NCBI RefSeq assembly: GCF_001550155.1
Contig: NZ_LRUF01000019.1
Coordinates: 333,260 to 397,259, forward strand
Reading direction: 5' to 3'
Origin: Pseudoalteromonas arabiensis
GTDB lineage: Bacteria > Pseudomonadota > Gammaproteobacteria > Enterobacterales > Alteromonadaceae
DNA: 64,000 nucleotides
Shown here: piece by piece, positions 54,064 through 62,662 of the stretch
Layout: the number at the start of each line of letters is the position of its first letter
Position numbering within the stretch: the stretch's first letter is position 1
Made by a program: the position numbers and the translations under genes
Notes under the pieces: generated by a model
The model's database searches: none
What the model was told of the DNA's origin: nothing
Seen by the model: only the letters and a program-made list of their open reading frames with translations

Positions 54064-56679
54064 ATGGATGAGGGTATTGCGTTAATAGTGTTACTGGTTG
54101 CTGTAATTCTATTTGGGTCAGTGGCAGGTATTGTTGCCCTGTTTCAGCTTTCAAATTTAAGAAAAGAAGTGATAGCATTAAGGAAGACGATTTCGTCAAA
54201 GGCGTATCAGCCGCATCTTGCTGATGAAGCTAAAGTATCAGCTCATGTTGAATCGCAATTAAGAGAGCATGTACAGCCTTCACCCACTAACACAGAGCCT
54301 GACTCAACCACTCTTGAACAACTTAAAGTTGATTCTCATTCTGTTAAACCTAGCGTTTCAAAACAGCCTAAGCCAGATTATTTCTCGCCAATTATTGCTC
54401 AATTTAAAGCCAATTGGTTAACGTGGGTAGGAGCAATAGCGCTGGCGTTTGGTGGGATTTTCCTTGCCCGTTATTCACTCGAAGCTGGTTTATTATCAGA
54501 GTCAATGCGGGTTATTTTAGGGGCCGTGTTTGGTGTAAGTTTAATTACGGTCGCCGAGGTGTTACACCGAAAAGGGATTGTTTTTGAAGGATTTAGTAAC
54601 TACATACCTGCGGCACTTGCTAGTGGCGGCTTTATAAGCTGTTTTGCTTTAACTTTACTTGCTTATTCACATTACGAATTATTACAGCCTTTATCTGCGT
54701 TTGGTATTTTGACCTTTGTATCTCTGGCTGCCAGTTGGATGGCATTAAGGTTTGGCCCACTGCTCGCAGTTATCGGCATAATTGGCGCCTATAGTGTGCC
54801 GATATGGGTAAGCACAGGAAGCAATGACTTTATTGCCTTACTGACCTATGTTGGTTTTGTTACTGTATCAGCCTCTTTAGTGGCTCATTATGTGAAACGC
54901 CATTGGTTATGGTATTTGCTATGGGCTGGCCACTTGGGTTGGTTTTGGTTGGTGGCTGTCACTGCATCAAGCCATTTTTTATGGTTTATTAATCTGTATG
55001 CAGCTTTGAGTATTCTACTATTGATTGCGATACCGCGTTTAGGGTTAAAGCTCAGGCAGGTAGAGCATCGCCCTTATCGCTTTACAAAAATGCTAAGGCA
55101 ACTGCCAGATACTCCTTTACTACTGGCAATTATTTCCCCTGTTCTTTTATTAATGAGCACTACCAATGCACTGCTTGTATGGCAGCTTAGTACTTTATTA
55201 TTTGTTGTTTTATTACTGTTTTTGATTTTAAAAAATAGTGTATGGGATAACTGGCTACTGCTCGCTTTGGCATGTGTTGTAATATTATTGCTTGCACAAA
55301 ACAACACAGTTGATTTTTCAGAACAGCTTTTTGTTTTTAGGCAAAACTACGGAGTAGGGCTGTTTTTTAGTGCGTTGTTTTTAAGTTATGGGTGGTACTT
55401 TACAGGCAAGTATCCAAAACGTTTAGGGTTTACATTAATCGCTTCACTATCAACCTTTGTGATTGTAGCGAGTTTATATTTAATTACCCCTGACCATGCT
55501 TTAATGAGCGCTTATCCGCTATGGTGTGTTGTGTTGTTAGCGGTCAGTGCGCTGCAATTTAAACTCTCAGCAAATAACAACCATCCTTTGCAGGTATTCT
55601 GCTACTGGCTTGGTGCTAATGCTAATATTAGTTTAGCACTAACTATGCTACTTGAAGGAAGTAGTTTAACTCTCGCATTAACGGTGCAAGTGCTATTGAT
55701 TAGTTTTTATGTGAACAAGCACAGCATCACAATGCCAAGTTGGCCACTAAAAGCGTTAGTGGCAGGTTTACTCGCACGCTTGAGTGTAGCCCCTTGGCTA
55801 GTGGATTATAATGATACAAACCTGTTTGGTGTTCACTGGAGTCTCATTGTTTACCCTGTCAGCGCATGTTTGTTTTACTGGGCCGCAAGGTTTTGGCATC
55901 AACAACCTCTTCGAGTGTGGTTAGAAGGCGCCACTTTACATTGTATAGCTTTGTTTATAACGACTGAAACAAGTTATCAATTGGTGGGACGTTACCCTGA
56001 TTTTGATAATTTATCGGTGTATGAACACATTCTACTTGCCTGTAACTGGGGCGTGTTAGGCTGTGTGTATTTATTGCGTTCAAGGTTTACTCAACACTTG
56101 GTAAGGCTTTATCAGGCTGGGGCGATTGTACTTTTAACACTGGCTGGTTTATTTGCATTAAAACTACTCACTGCGTTGAATCCTTTCTTCGAGCCTATAA
56201 ATATCGGTCAGTGGCCAATTATTAACTGGTTATTACTGCTCTGGTTGGTGCCTGCATTAATAACCTTATGGGTTGCAAAGTTAATAAAGCCTATTAAGAC
56301 TAAATTGGTTAAGCCATTAATTTGCCTCGCAGGTGCTTTTCTTGCACTTTATATTAATGCTGAAATACGCCACAGCTGGCAAGGTGAGCTTATTAATTTA
56401 GCGCAGTCGACCTCAGACGCCGAACTGTACACATATTCGTTAATATGGTTATTGATAGGTGCATTAGTGGTGATTGCGGGGCACTTGCGCTCTATCGTTG
56501 ATCTGCAAAAGCTTGGACTAGGGTTACTGGCCTTAGTGGTGTTGAAGGTATTCTTGATTGATATGGCAAATCTAACAGGGCTGCTAAGGGCTGTGTCATT
56601 TATTGGCTTAGGTATTTCATTGGTTGCACTAAGTTGGCTGTTTCAAAAATTTAAGGCAAAGCCACATGCTTTGCCTTAA
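54064..56679 (+). CDS. DUF2339 large multi-pass membrane protein
   Basis: 871 residues. An N-terminal helix with a short coiled coil (about 1-45) and a polar linker (about 45-110) is followed by roughly 20-25 membrane helices. The signature WLTWVGAIALAFGGIFLARYSLEAGLLSESMRVILGAVFG (about 118-157) identifies DUF2339. The function of this family is unknown. It shares no operon with its neighbours and converges with crbS, the two stop codons being 12 bases apart. Confidence 0.88.
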   Translation: MDEGIALIVLLVAVILFGSVAGIVALFQLSNLRKEVIALRKTISSKAYQPHLADEAKVSAHVESQLREHVQPSPTNTEPDSTTLEQLKVDSHSVKPSVSKQPKPDYFSPIIAQFKANWLTWVGAIALAFGGIFLARYSLEAGLLSESMRVILGAVFGVSLITVAEVLHRKGIVFEGFSNYIPAALASGGFISCFALTLLAYSHYELLQPLSAFGILTFVSLAASWMALRFGPLLAVIGIIGAYSVPIWVSTGSNDFIALLTYVGFVTVSASLVAHYVKRHWLWYLLWAGHLGWFWLVAVTASSHFLWFINLYAALSILLLIAIPRLGLKLRQVEHRPYRFTKMLRQLPDTPLLLAIISPVLLLMSTTNALLVWQLSTLLFVVLLLFLILKNSVWDNWLLLALACVVILLLAQNNTVDFSEQLFVFRQNYGVGLFFSALFLSYGWYFTGKYPKRLGFTLIASLSTFVIVASLYLITPDHALMSAYPLWCVVLLAVSALQFKLSANNNHPLQVFCYWLGANANISLALTMLLEGSSLTLALTVQVLLISFYVNKHSITMPSWPLKALVAGLLARLSVAPWLVDYNDTNLFGVHWSLIVYPVSACLFYWAARFWHQQPLRVWLEGATLHCIALFITTETSYQLVGRYPDFDNLSVYEHILLACNWGVLGCVYLLRSRFTQHLVRLYQAGAIVLLTLAGLFALKLLTALNPFFEPINIGQWPIINWLLLLWLVPALITLWVAKLIKPIKTKLVKPLICLAGAFLALYINAEIRHSWQGELINLAQSTSDAELYTYSLIWLLIGALVVIAGHLRSIVDLQKLGLGLLALVVLKVFLIDMANLTGLLRAVSFIGLGISLVALSWLFQKFKAKPHALP

Positions 56680-56691
56680 AGAGAGAGTAGG

Positions 56692-59600
56692 TTATGCACT
56701 GTGATTAAGCAGTGCTTTTAACTTCGCTGGTTTTACAGGCTTGCTGAGATAGTGGATGTTCTCAGCTTTTGCTTGTTGTTTAAGCGCTTCATCACGTACA
56801 GCGGTAATTAAAATTGCCGGAACAGGGCTTTGCCAAATTTCACGTAATGTTTTGATTAACGTAATGCCGTCACAGTCGTGACCAAGCTGATAATCCATCA
56901 GGATTACATCTGGGGCACGATGATCTTTAGCATATGCCATAATCGCATTTACGTTATCGAATAACTGATAATTAGCTTGCCATTTTTGTAGAAGGCTTGC
57001 CATTGCATTAAGGTTTTCAGGGTCATCATCTACTGCGACAATATTCATGGCAGAGCGGTTTTCCATGCCTTTTTTCGGCGTTTGTTTTTGTTGTATAAAC
57101 TGTCTCTCTCCATAAGGGACTTCAATACTAAAGCGGCTTCCTTTACCTAGGTTTGAGCTTACATCTAAGCGTAAAGACAATAAGTCTGCCATTCTTTTTA
57201 CCACGCCTAAGCCAAGACCGACCCCTTTATTGTCACCTGCTTCAATACGATAAAAGTCGTTGAAAATTTTTGCTTGTTCCAACTGTGATATGCCAGGACC
57301 TGTATCCCATACTTCAATACGAAGATGGTGTTTTCGTTTACGACACGCAATTAATACTCTTCCTTTATCAGTGTATTTTACTGCATTGGAAACAAGGTTT
57401 TGAATAATTCGGCGCAGATAAGTGATGTCGCTATGTACAATGATCCCTGCAGAGCGCACTGTGAGTTTCAAGCCTTTTTCACTCGACATAATTGCGTATT
57501 CATTTTTAAGGGGGGCAAGAATATCGTCAATACTAAAATGGCGTGGAGTTGGCGTCATCGCACCTTGTTCTAGCTTAGCTATTTCAAGTAATGCAGACAT
57601 CAGGTGGACTGTTGAATCTAAACTTGCACCGAGTTTTTCAAAATTGTTTAAGTTATTACTCGAGAGGGTTTTGTCATCAATGGCTGCTAAATAAAGTCGA
57701 GCAGCATTAAGCGGTTGTAAGATATCGTGACTGGCCAGTGCCAAAAAGCGAGTTTTACTGTCATTAGCTTGCTCAGCTTCTTTTTTAGCCAAAGTGAGTG
57801 CTTGCTCAGTTTGTACTCGACTGTCAATTTGTGCTTGCAGATCTTTGTTAATCGTTCGTATTTCTTGCGTTCGTGCTTCGATACGGTTTTCAAGATCCAT
57901 ATTGACTTCCTCAAGAGCGTTTTGGGTTTCAATATGCGCTGTTATATCTGAAAAACTGGTCACAAACCCACCATCAGGCAGTGGGTTGCCTATCATCTCA
58001 AAGACTTGGCCATTACGACGGTGACGAATAAAGTGGTGTGGGCTGCCATTTTTAAGGTGTTGCACGCGTTTTTCTACATGCCGTTCTATCTCCCCTGGGC
58101 CGCACTCTCCGCGTTCTGCGTTGTAACGGATCACCTCTTCAATCGCTTGGCCTACTTCTAAAAAGCCCTCAGGGTAGTGGAACATTTCTGCGTAGCGTTT
58201 ATTCCAAGCAACCAAGTTGAGTTCTTTATCAACAACTGAAATACCATGACTGAGATTTTCAAGCGAGGTGAACAACAGGTTTTGATTAAATTGCAGTGCT
58301 TGCGTTGTTTCGTCAAAGAAATTGACGACCTCTTCAAACGCCATGCGTTTCCCTGAGGCTACGGTATGAATAAGCGCTTGGGCAGACGATGCGCCTAGTA
58401 CGCCTGTTAAAGCGCGCTCACAATAGGCAATAAACTCAGGCTCTGGGTGAGCATTGTTGTCATCAAGTTTATTGCTTAATGCAAAGTGTGCAAGTACCTG
58501 TTGACTGCGCTGAATACCCAAGAAGGTTTGTAATAGTACTTTAAAGTCGTATACCGTGGCTTTAACGTTCTTATTTAAGCGTCTTGCAAATACCGCTTGC
58601 TCTTTCGGGTTTACAAATGCAGCGGCTTGAATCTTATCTATTAAGCGCTCATCAGCACCCAGTGAAAAGCTAATATAACAGCCGATATTCGCAAATAATG
58701 CGATTAGCGTACCTCGTGTTATAAGTGTTTGCTGTAACTCGGCATCTAGGCTGTTACCCGCATCTAAAATAGGCAGCATTAAAAATAGAATCCAGCAAAT
58801 AACACCTGCAAGCAAACCAGCATACACACCATAAGCATGGCCTTTACGCCAGTATAGGCCACCGACGATAGCAGGCAGTAATTGTGAAACCAGTGAAAAG
58901 GCAACCAAGCCCATGCTTGCCAGCGCTTTACCATGGCCAAACCATTGCTGGTAGAAATAAGATAAGATCAAAATGCCAGCAATAGTGAAGCGTCTCACAA
59001 GTAAAATCTGTGATTTATAACTACTTGTTATGAGGTTACGTTTAAACTTACGACGCAACATTAAAGGTAAAACCACATCGTTTGAGATCATGGTACTTAA
59101 GGTCAGTGTAGCGACCACAATCATCGCTGTTGCAGCAGATAAACCGCCAATAAAAACAAAGGTGGTTAAAAACGCGTTTTCATGTATTAAAGGCAGTGCT
59201 AACACAAAGCTATCGGGTGAAAAGCCACTACCAATACCAGGATGAATAGCCGCTGTCGCAATCGGAAAAATCATTGCCGCCGTTAACAGTAAATAAAGTG
59301 GAAATGCCCAACGTGCGGTATAAAGGTGACGTTTGTCTTGGTTATCAACAACGGTCACATGAAATTGCCTTGGCAAACAGATTATAGCGGCTGCGGCCAT
59401 TAAAGACTGGCCAATAAAATTGAAGCTCAGAAAATCAAAGTTATGCCAATGCTGCCAAATAGAGCCTGTTAATTGCTCAGTTTGCACCGTACTCAAATTA
59501 AATAATGTGTATAAAGCAAGTCCCGCAACGGCAACCAAAGCTAGTAATTTCACCATAGACTCGAATGCAACAGCGAGCATCAGCCCTGAGCGATATTCGG

Positions 59601-60132
59601 TTACATCCACTTTTCGTGTGCCAAAAAAGATAGCAAACATTGCCATGATTAAGGTCGCCGACAGTGCCAGCATAGAACCCGAAATACGGCTATCATTTTG
59701 CAATAATAAAAAGCTACTACTAAGTGCTTTGAGTTGTAAGGCGATATAAGGGATAGTCGCAAGTAAGGCTATGATAGTAACCATAATTGCAGTAGTTTGA
59801 CGTTTGCCATAGCGGGCTGAAATAAAGTCGGCAATAGTGGTGATATTTTGTTTTTTACTGACTAAAACGAGTTTACGTAAAAAGCCCTGACCGAAGAAAA
59901 ACAGCAGCGCAGGACCGATTAAAATAGGCAGGTAGTTCCAACTACTGGTAGCAGCTGTGCCCACCGAACCATAGTAAGTCCAAGACGTACAGTAAATCCC
60001 TAAAGAGAATGAGTATACAAAGGGGTGATGGCTAATACGTTTTGCTAATGGAGTGGTTTTATCCCCCCAGTTAGCTAGCCAGAACAACACGCCAATGTAG
60101 GCGAGTGCAACAAAAATAAGCGCAGCTGTCAT
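56692..60132 (-). CDS. crbS: CrbS-like hybrid histidine kinase fused to an SLC5 sodium/solute symporter domain
   Basis: 1146 residues. An N-terminal SLC5-type transporter module (about 1-500, some 13 helices; SISHHPFVYSFSLGIYCTSWTYYGSVG) leads to a linker, then a PAS domain (about 615-730, LSHGISVVDKELNLVAWNKRYAEMFHYPEG). A coiled coil precedes HisKA with the phospho-His in LASHDILQPLNAARL (about 802). HATPase_c follows (NLVSNAVKYTDKGR, WDTGPGI, GVGLGLGVVKRM), and a C-terminal receiver with Asp about 1079 (DVILMDYQL) completes it. CrbS with CrbR controls acs in Vibrio and Pseudomonas. It is divergent from the symporter genes at 60517. Confidence 0.9.
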   Translation of the reverse strand: MTAALIFVALAYIGVLFWLANWGDKTTPLAKRISHHPFVYSFSLGIYCTSWTYYGSVGTAATSSWNYLPILIGPALLFFFGQGFLRKLVLVSKKQNITTIADFISARYGKRQTTAIMVTIIALLATIPYIALQLKALSSSFLLLQNDSRISGSMLALSATLIMAMFAIFFGTRKVDVTEYRSGLMLAVAFESMVKLLALVAVAGLALYTLFNLSTVQTEQLTGSIWQHWHNFDFLSFNFIGQSLMAAAAIICLPRQFHVTVVDNQDKRHLYTARWAFPLYLLLTAAMIFPIATAAIHPGIGSGFSPDSFVLALPLIHENAFLTTFVFIGGLSAATAMIVVATLTLSTMISNDVVLPLMLRRKFKRNLITSSYKSQILLVRRFTIAGILILSYFYQQWFGHGKALASMGLVAFSLVSQLLPAIVGGLYWRKGHAYGVYAGLLAGVICWILFLMLPILDAGNSLDAELQQTLITRGTLIALFANIGCYISFSLGADERLIDKIQAAAFVNPKEQAVFARRLNKNVKATVYDFKVLLQTFLGIQRSQQVLAHFALSNKLDDNNAHPEPEFIAYCERALTGVLGASSAQALIHTVASGKRMAFEEVVNFFDETTQALQFNQNLLFTSLENLSHGISVVDKELNLVAWNKRYAEMFHYPEGFLEVGQAIEEVIRYNAERGECGPGEIERHVEKRVQHLKNGSPHHFIRHRRNGQVFEMIGNPLPDGGFVTSFSDITAHIETQNALEEVNMDLENRIEARTQEIRTINKDLQAQIDSRVQTEQALTLAKKEAEQANDSKTRFLALASHDILQPLNAARLYLAAIDDKTLSSNNLNNFEKLGASLDSTVHLMSALLEIAKLEQGAMTPTPRHFSIDDILAPLKNEYAIMSSEKGLKLTVRSAGIIVHSDITYLRRIIQNLVSNAVKYTDKGRVLIACRKRKHHLRIEVWDTGPGISQLEQAKIFNDFYRIEAGDNKGVGLGLGVVKRMADLLSLRLDVSSNLGKGSRFSIEVPYGERQFIQQKQTPKKGMENRSAMNIVAVDDDPENLNAMASLLQKWQANYQLFDNVNAIMAYAKDHRAPDVILMDYQLGHDCDGITLIKTLREIWQSPVPAILITAVRDEALKQQAKAENIHYLSKPVKPAKLKALLNHSA

Positions 60133-60516
60133 GTCTAAATTCAGTAATTATTGTAATAACTCTACCTTATCAGAATTATCAATAATTTCGATGTGTTGAT
60201 TTTTTTTATATACAAAGTTTTATATTTAACTTATTGAAAAACATTGTCTTTAATGTTTTTTTGTATTTTTATTAGACTAATGTCGCAGATCATTCGTTTT
60301 TGCTATTTTCAGTATTTCGCAGATTTATAATTACAGGTTAACTCTTTGTTAAATATTGCTTTTTACTGACTGTTTACAAATGCGATTTTACAGTTTACGT
60401 AAACGTAAACTGGTTGTTACGACTATGGTATCAATTCCATATTGCTGAACCCTTGCTAACTTAGTTTATGACAACTAATACCACTCATTACATTGGTAAT
60501 GTATAAGGGGATAAAA
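60133..60516. promoter_or_regulatory. Divergent promoter region, crbS and symporter genes
   Basis: 384 AT-rich bases without a gene. A perfect inverted repeat CAGTTTACG-TAAA-CGTAAACTG lies at 60391-60412, and a second, TACATT-GGT-AATGTA, at 60489-60503, next to the AAGGGG ribosome-binding site. Either could be an operator for the symporter genes. Confidence 0.55.
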
Positions 60517-60780
60517 ATGGCTTTTAAAGATGAAGAACAAGCAAAAGCTTATTGGGCGGAAAATATTTCACTGCTATTTAAACTGTTAGCAGTGTGGTTT
60601 GTCGTCTCATTTGGTTTTGGCATTTTATTGGTAGATGTACTGAACGAAGTACGTTTTTTTGGGTTTAAACTCGGCTTCTGGTTCTCCCAGCAAGGCGCAA
60701 TTTACACCTTTGTTGCTTTGATTTTTGTTTACGTTTTCAAAATGAATACGTTAGATAAAAAATACGGCGTAGACGAATAG
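60517..60780 (+). CDS. DUF4212 small subunit of the sodium/solute symporter
   Basis: 87 residues from the ATG at 60517 (MAFKDEEQAKAYWAENISLLFKLLAVWFVVSFGFGILLV), nine bases after AAGGGG; a TTG at 60493 is rejected. Two membrane helices (about 17-40 and 57-77) separated by LNEVRFFGFKLGFWFSQQGAIY match the DUF4212 / TIGR03647 small subunit. It precedes the large subunit by ten bases, as in other members of the VC_2705 system. Confidence 0.92.
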   Translation: MAFKDEEQAKAYWAENISLLFKLLAVWFVVSFGFGILLVDVLNEVRFFGFKLGFWFSQQGAIYTFVALIFVYVFKMNTLDKKYGVDE

Positions 60781-60790
60781 GAGCTAAGCA

Positions 60791-62515
60791 ATGGATGTTC
60801 AAACACTCACGTTTATTATTGTCGGTTTAAGCTTCGCGCTTTACATCGGCATCGCAATCTGGGCCCGTGCAGGGTCAACAAATGAATTCTATGTTGCTGG
60901 TGGCGGTGTTCCACCACTGGCCAATGGTATGGCAACGGCCGCTGACTGGATGAGTGCAGCATCGTTTATCTCAATGGCGGGTATCATCTCGTTTGCGGGT
61001 TATGATGGTGGTGTATATCTAATGGGTTGGACAGGCGGTTACGTACTTCTTGCTTTATGTCTTGCGCCTTACCTTCGTAAGTTTGGCAAGTTTACGGTGC
61101 CCGATTTCATTGGTGATCGCTATTACTCACAAGCAGCACGTATTGTGGCAATATTATGCGCCATCTTTATTTGTTTTACATACATTGCAGGTCAAATGCG
61201 TGGTGTAGGTGTTGTATTCTCTCGCTTTTTAGAAGTTGATATTGAGACCGGTGTTTACATTGGCATGGTGATTGTTTTTTTCTACGCTGTATTAGGCGGG
61301 ATGAAAGGCATTACATATACGCAAGTAGCGCAGTATTGTGTACTGGTATTTGCTTACCTTGTTCCAGCAATCTTCATTTCAATGATGATGACGGGTCACT
61401 TCTTCCCACAAACAGGGTTTGGTGCAACGTTAAGTGATGGCTCAGGACAGTTTGTACTTGATAAACTTGATGGGCTCAGTACTGAACTCGGCTTTGCGCA
61501 ATATACCGAAGGCTCGAAGAGCATGATTGATGTATTCGCAATCACAGGTGCGTTAATGGTTGGTACTGCGGGTCTGCCTCACGTAATCGTTCGTTTCTTC
61601 ACTGTTCCTCGTGTTAAAGACACACGTATCTCAGCGGCATGGACGCTTGTTTTCATTGCTATTGTTTATACAACTGCACCTGCTGTTGCATCGTTTGCCC
61701 GTGTAAACATGATCGATACAATTAATGGTAAAGATGGAAGCGGTACAGAGTATGCTGAAGCGCCAGCATGGGTTAAGAACTGGGAAAGAACAGGCCTTAT
61801 TACCTTTAATGATAAAAACGGTGACGGCAAAATGTTCTACTCAGCAGGTAAGATTGATGATCCAAACAGCGCTAATGAAGTGAATGTTGACCGCGACATC
61901 ATGGTACTTGCAAACCCTGAAATTGCAGACTTACCAGCATGGGTGATTGCATTAGTTGCAGCGGGTGGTATCGCAGCAGCGCTATCAACAACTGCAGGCT
62001 TACTATTGGTAATATCGACCTCGGTATCCCATGATTTATTGAAACGTACCTTAAAACCAGATATTAGTGACAAACAAGAGCTACTTGCAGCGCGATTAGC
62101 GGCAATGATAGCGATTGTGATTTCAGCTTACTTTGGTATTAACCCGCCAGGGTTTGTGGCCTCGGTTGTTGCCTTTGCATTCGGCTTAGCAGCGGCGAGC
62201 TTCTTCCCAGCTATCATAATGGGTATCTTCTCTAAGAAGATGAATAAAGAAGGTGCAATCGCGGGTATGGTGACAGGGATTACTTTCACTGCGGCTTATA
62301 TTATCTACTTCAAGTTCGTAAGCCCTGAGCTAAATGCGCCTGCACACTGGTTATTTGGTATCTCTCCTGAGGGGATCGGTCTAGTTGGTATGATTGTTAA
62401 CTTTGTAGTGGCAGGTATCGTACTTAAACTAACGGCTGAAACGCCAGTTGAAATCCAAGAAATGGTTGAAAGTATTCGTAACCCGAAAGGTTCGAGCGCA
62501 GCGCACGCGCACTAA
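60791..62515 (+). CDS. VC_2705-type sodium:solute symporter (ActP-like acetate permease)
   Basis: 574 residues with about 13-14 membrane helices and the SLC5 pattern (FYVAGGGVPPLANGMATAADWMSAASFISMAGIISFAGYDG, then GLPHVIVRFFTVPRVKDTR). The VC_2705 family is often annotated as acetate symporter, and proximity to acs, crbR and crbS supports acetate or a similar short-chain acid. An inserted extracytoplasmic loop (about 305-385) contains an EF-hand-like DKNGDG motif (341-346). AGGAG lies before the ATG. Downstream, its terminator is interrupted by an insertion sequence. Confidence 0.9.
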   Translation: MDVQTLTFIIVGLSFALYIGIAIWARAGSTNEFYVAGGGVPPLANGMATAADWMSAASFISMAGIISFAGYDGGVYLMGWTGGYVLLALCLAPYLRKFGKFTVPDFIGDRYYSQAARIVAILCAIFICFTYIAGQMRGVGVVFSRFLEVDIETGVYIGMVIVFFYAVLGGMKGITYTQVAQYCVLVFAYLVPAIFISMMMTGHFFPQTGFGATLSDGSGQFVLDKLDGLSTELGFAQYTEGSKSMIDVFAITGALMVGTAGLPHVIVRFFTVPRVKDTRISAAWTLVFIAIVYTTAPAVASFARVNMIDTINGKDGSGTEYAEAPAWVKNWERTGLITFNDKNGDGKMFYSAGKIDDPNSANEVNVDRDIMVLANPEIADLPAWVIALVAAGGIAAALSTTAGLLLVISTSVSHDLLKRTLKPDISDKQELLAARLAAMIAIVISAYFGINPPGFVASVVAFAFGLAAASFFPAIIMGIFSKKMNKEGAIAGMVTGITFTAAYIIYFKFVSPELNAPAHWLFGISPEGIGLVGMIVNFVVAGIVLKLTAETPVEIQEMVESIRNPKGSSAAHAH

Positions 62516-62550
62516 AAAAGCCATTTATGAGAACACACTCTTGAAGGTTA

Positions 62551-62568
62551 AAAGCCCGACTTAAGTCG
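62551..62568 (+). terminator. Left half of the symporter terminator, cut by the insertion sequence
   Basis: AAAGCCCGACTTAAGTCG begins a stem: CGACTTAAGTCG (62557-62568) is a perfect palindrome, and AAAGCC before it would pair with GGCTTT. The expected second half is replaced by the IS4-group element starting at 62569. The missing half should lie after the element, outside this window. Confidence 0.65.
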
Positions 62569-62626
62569 TAATGCCGATCAGTTAAGAATATTTTCATGAT
62601 CGGTTGACCGATCTTTTAAAGGCTTC

Positions 62627-62659
62627 AAAATCCGATATCAGAAACTGATATCGGATTTT
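62627..62659 (+). terminator. Hairpin immediately before the transposase start codon
   Basis: AAAATCCGATATCAG (62627-62641) and CTGATATCGGATTTT (62645-62659) form a perfect 15-bp stem with loop AAA and a T-run, ending three bases before the ATG. It can act as a terminator for read-through from outside and would hide the translation start in long transcripts. Confidence 0.85.
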
Positions 62660-62662
62660 TTT

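Noticed and set aside
49990..60496. TACATTGG shared by the acs (49990) and symporter (60489) promoter regions as a CrbR site
   Set aside because: An 8-base match between two AT-rich regions of 160-300 bases is expected by chance; flanks do not align.
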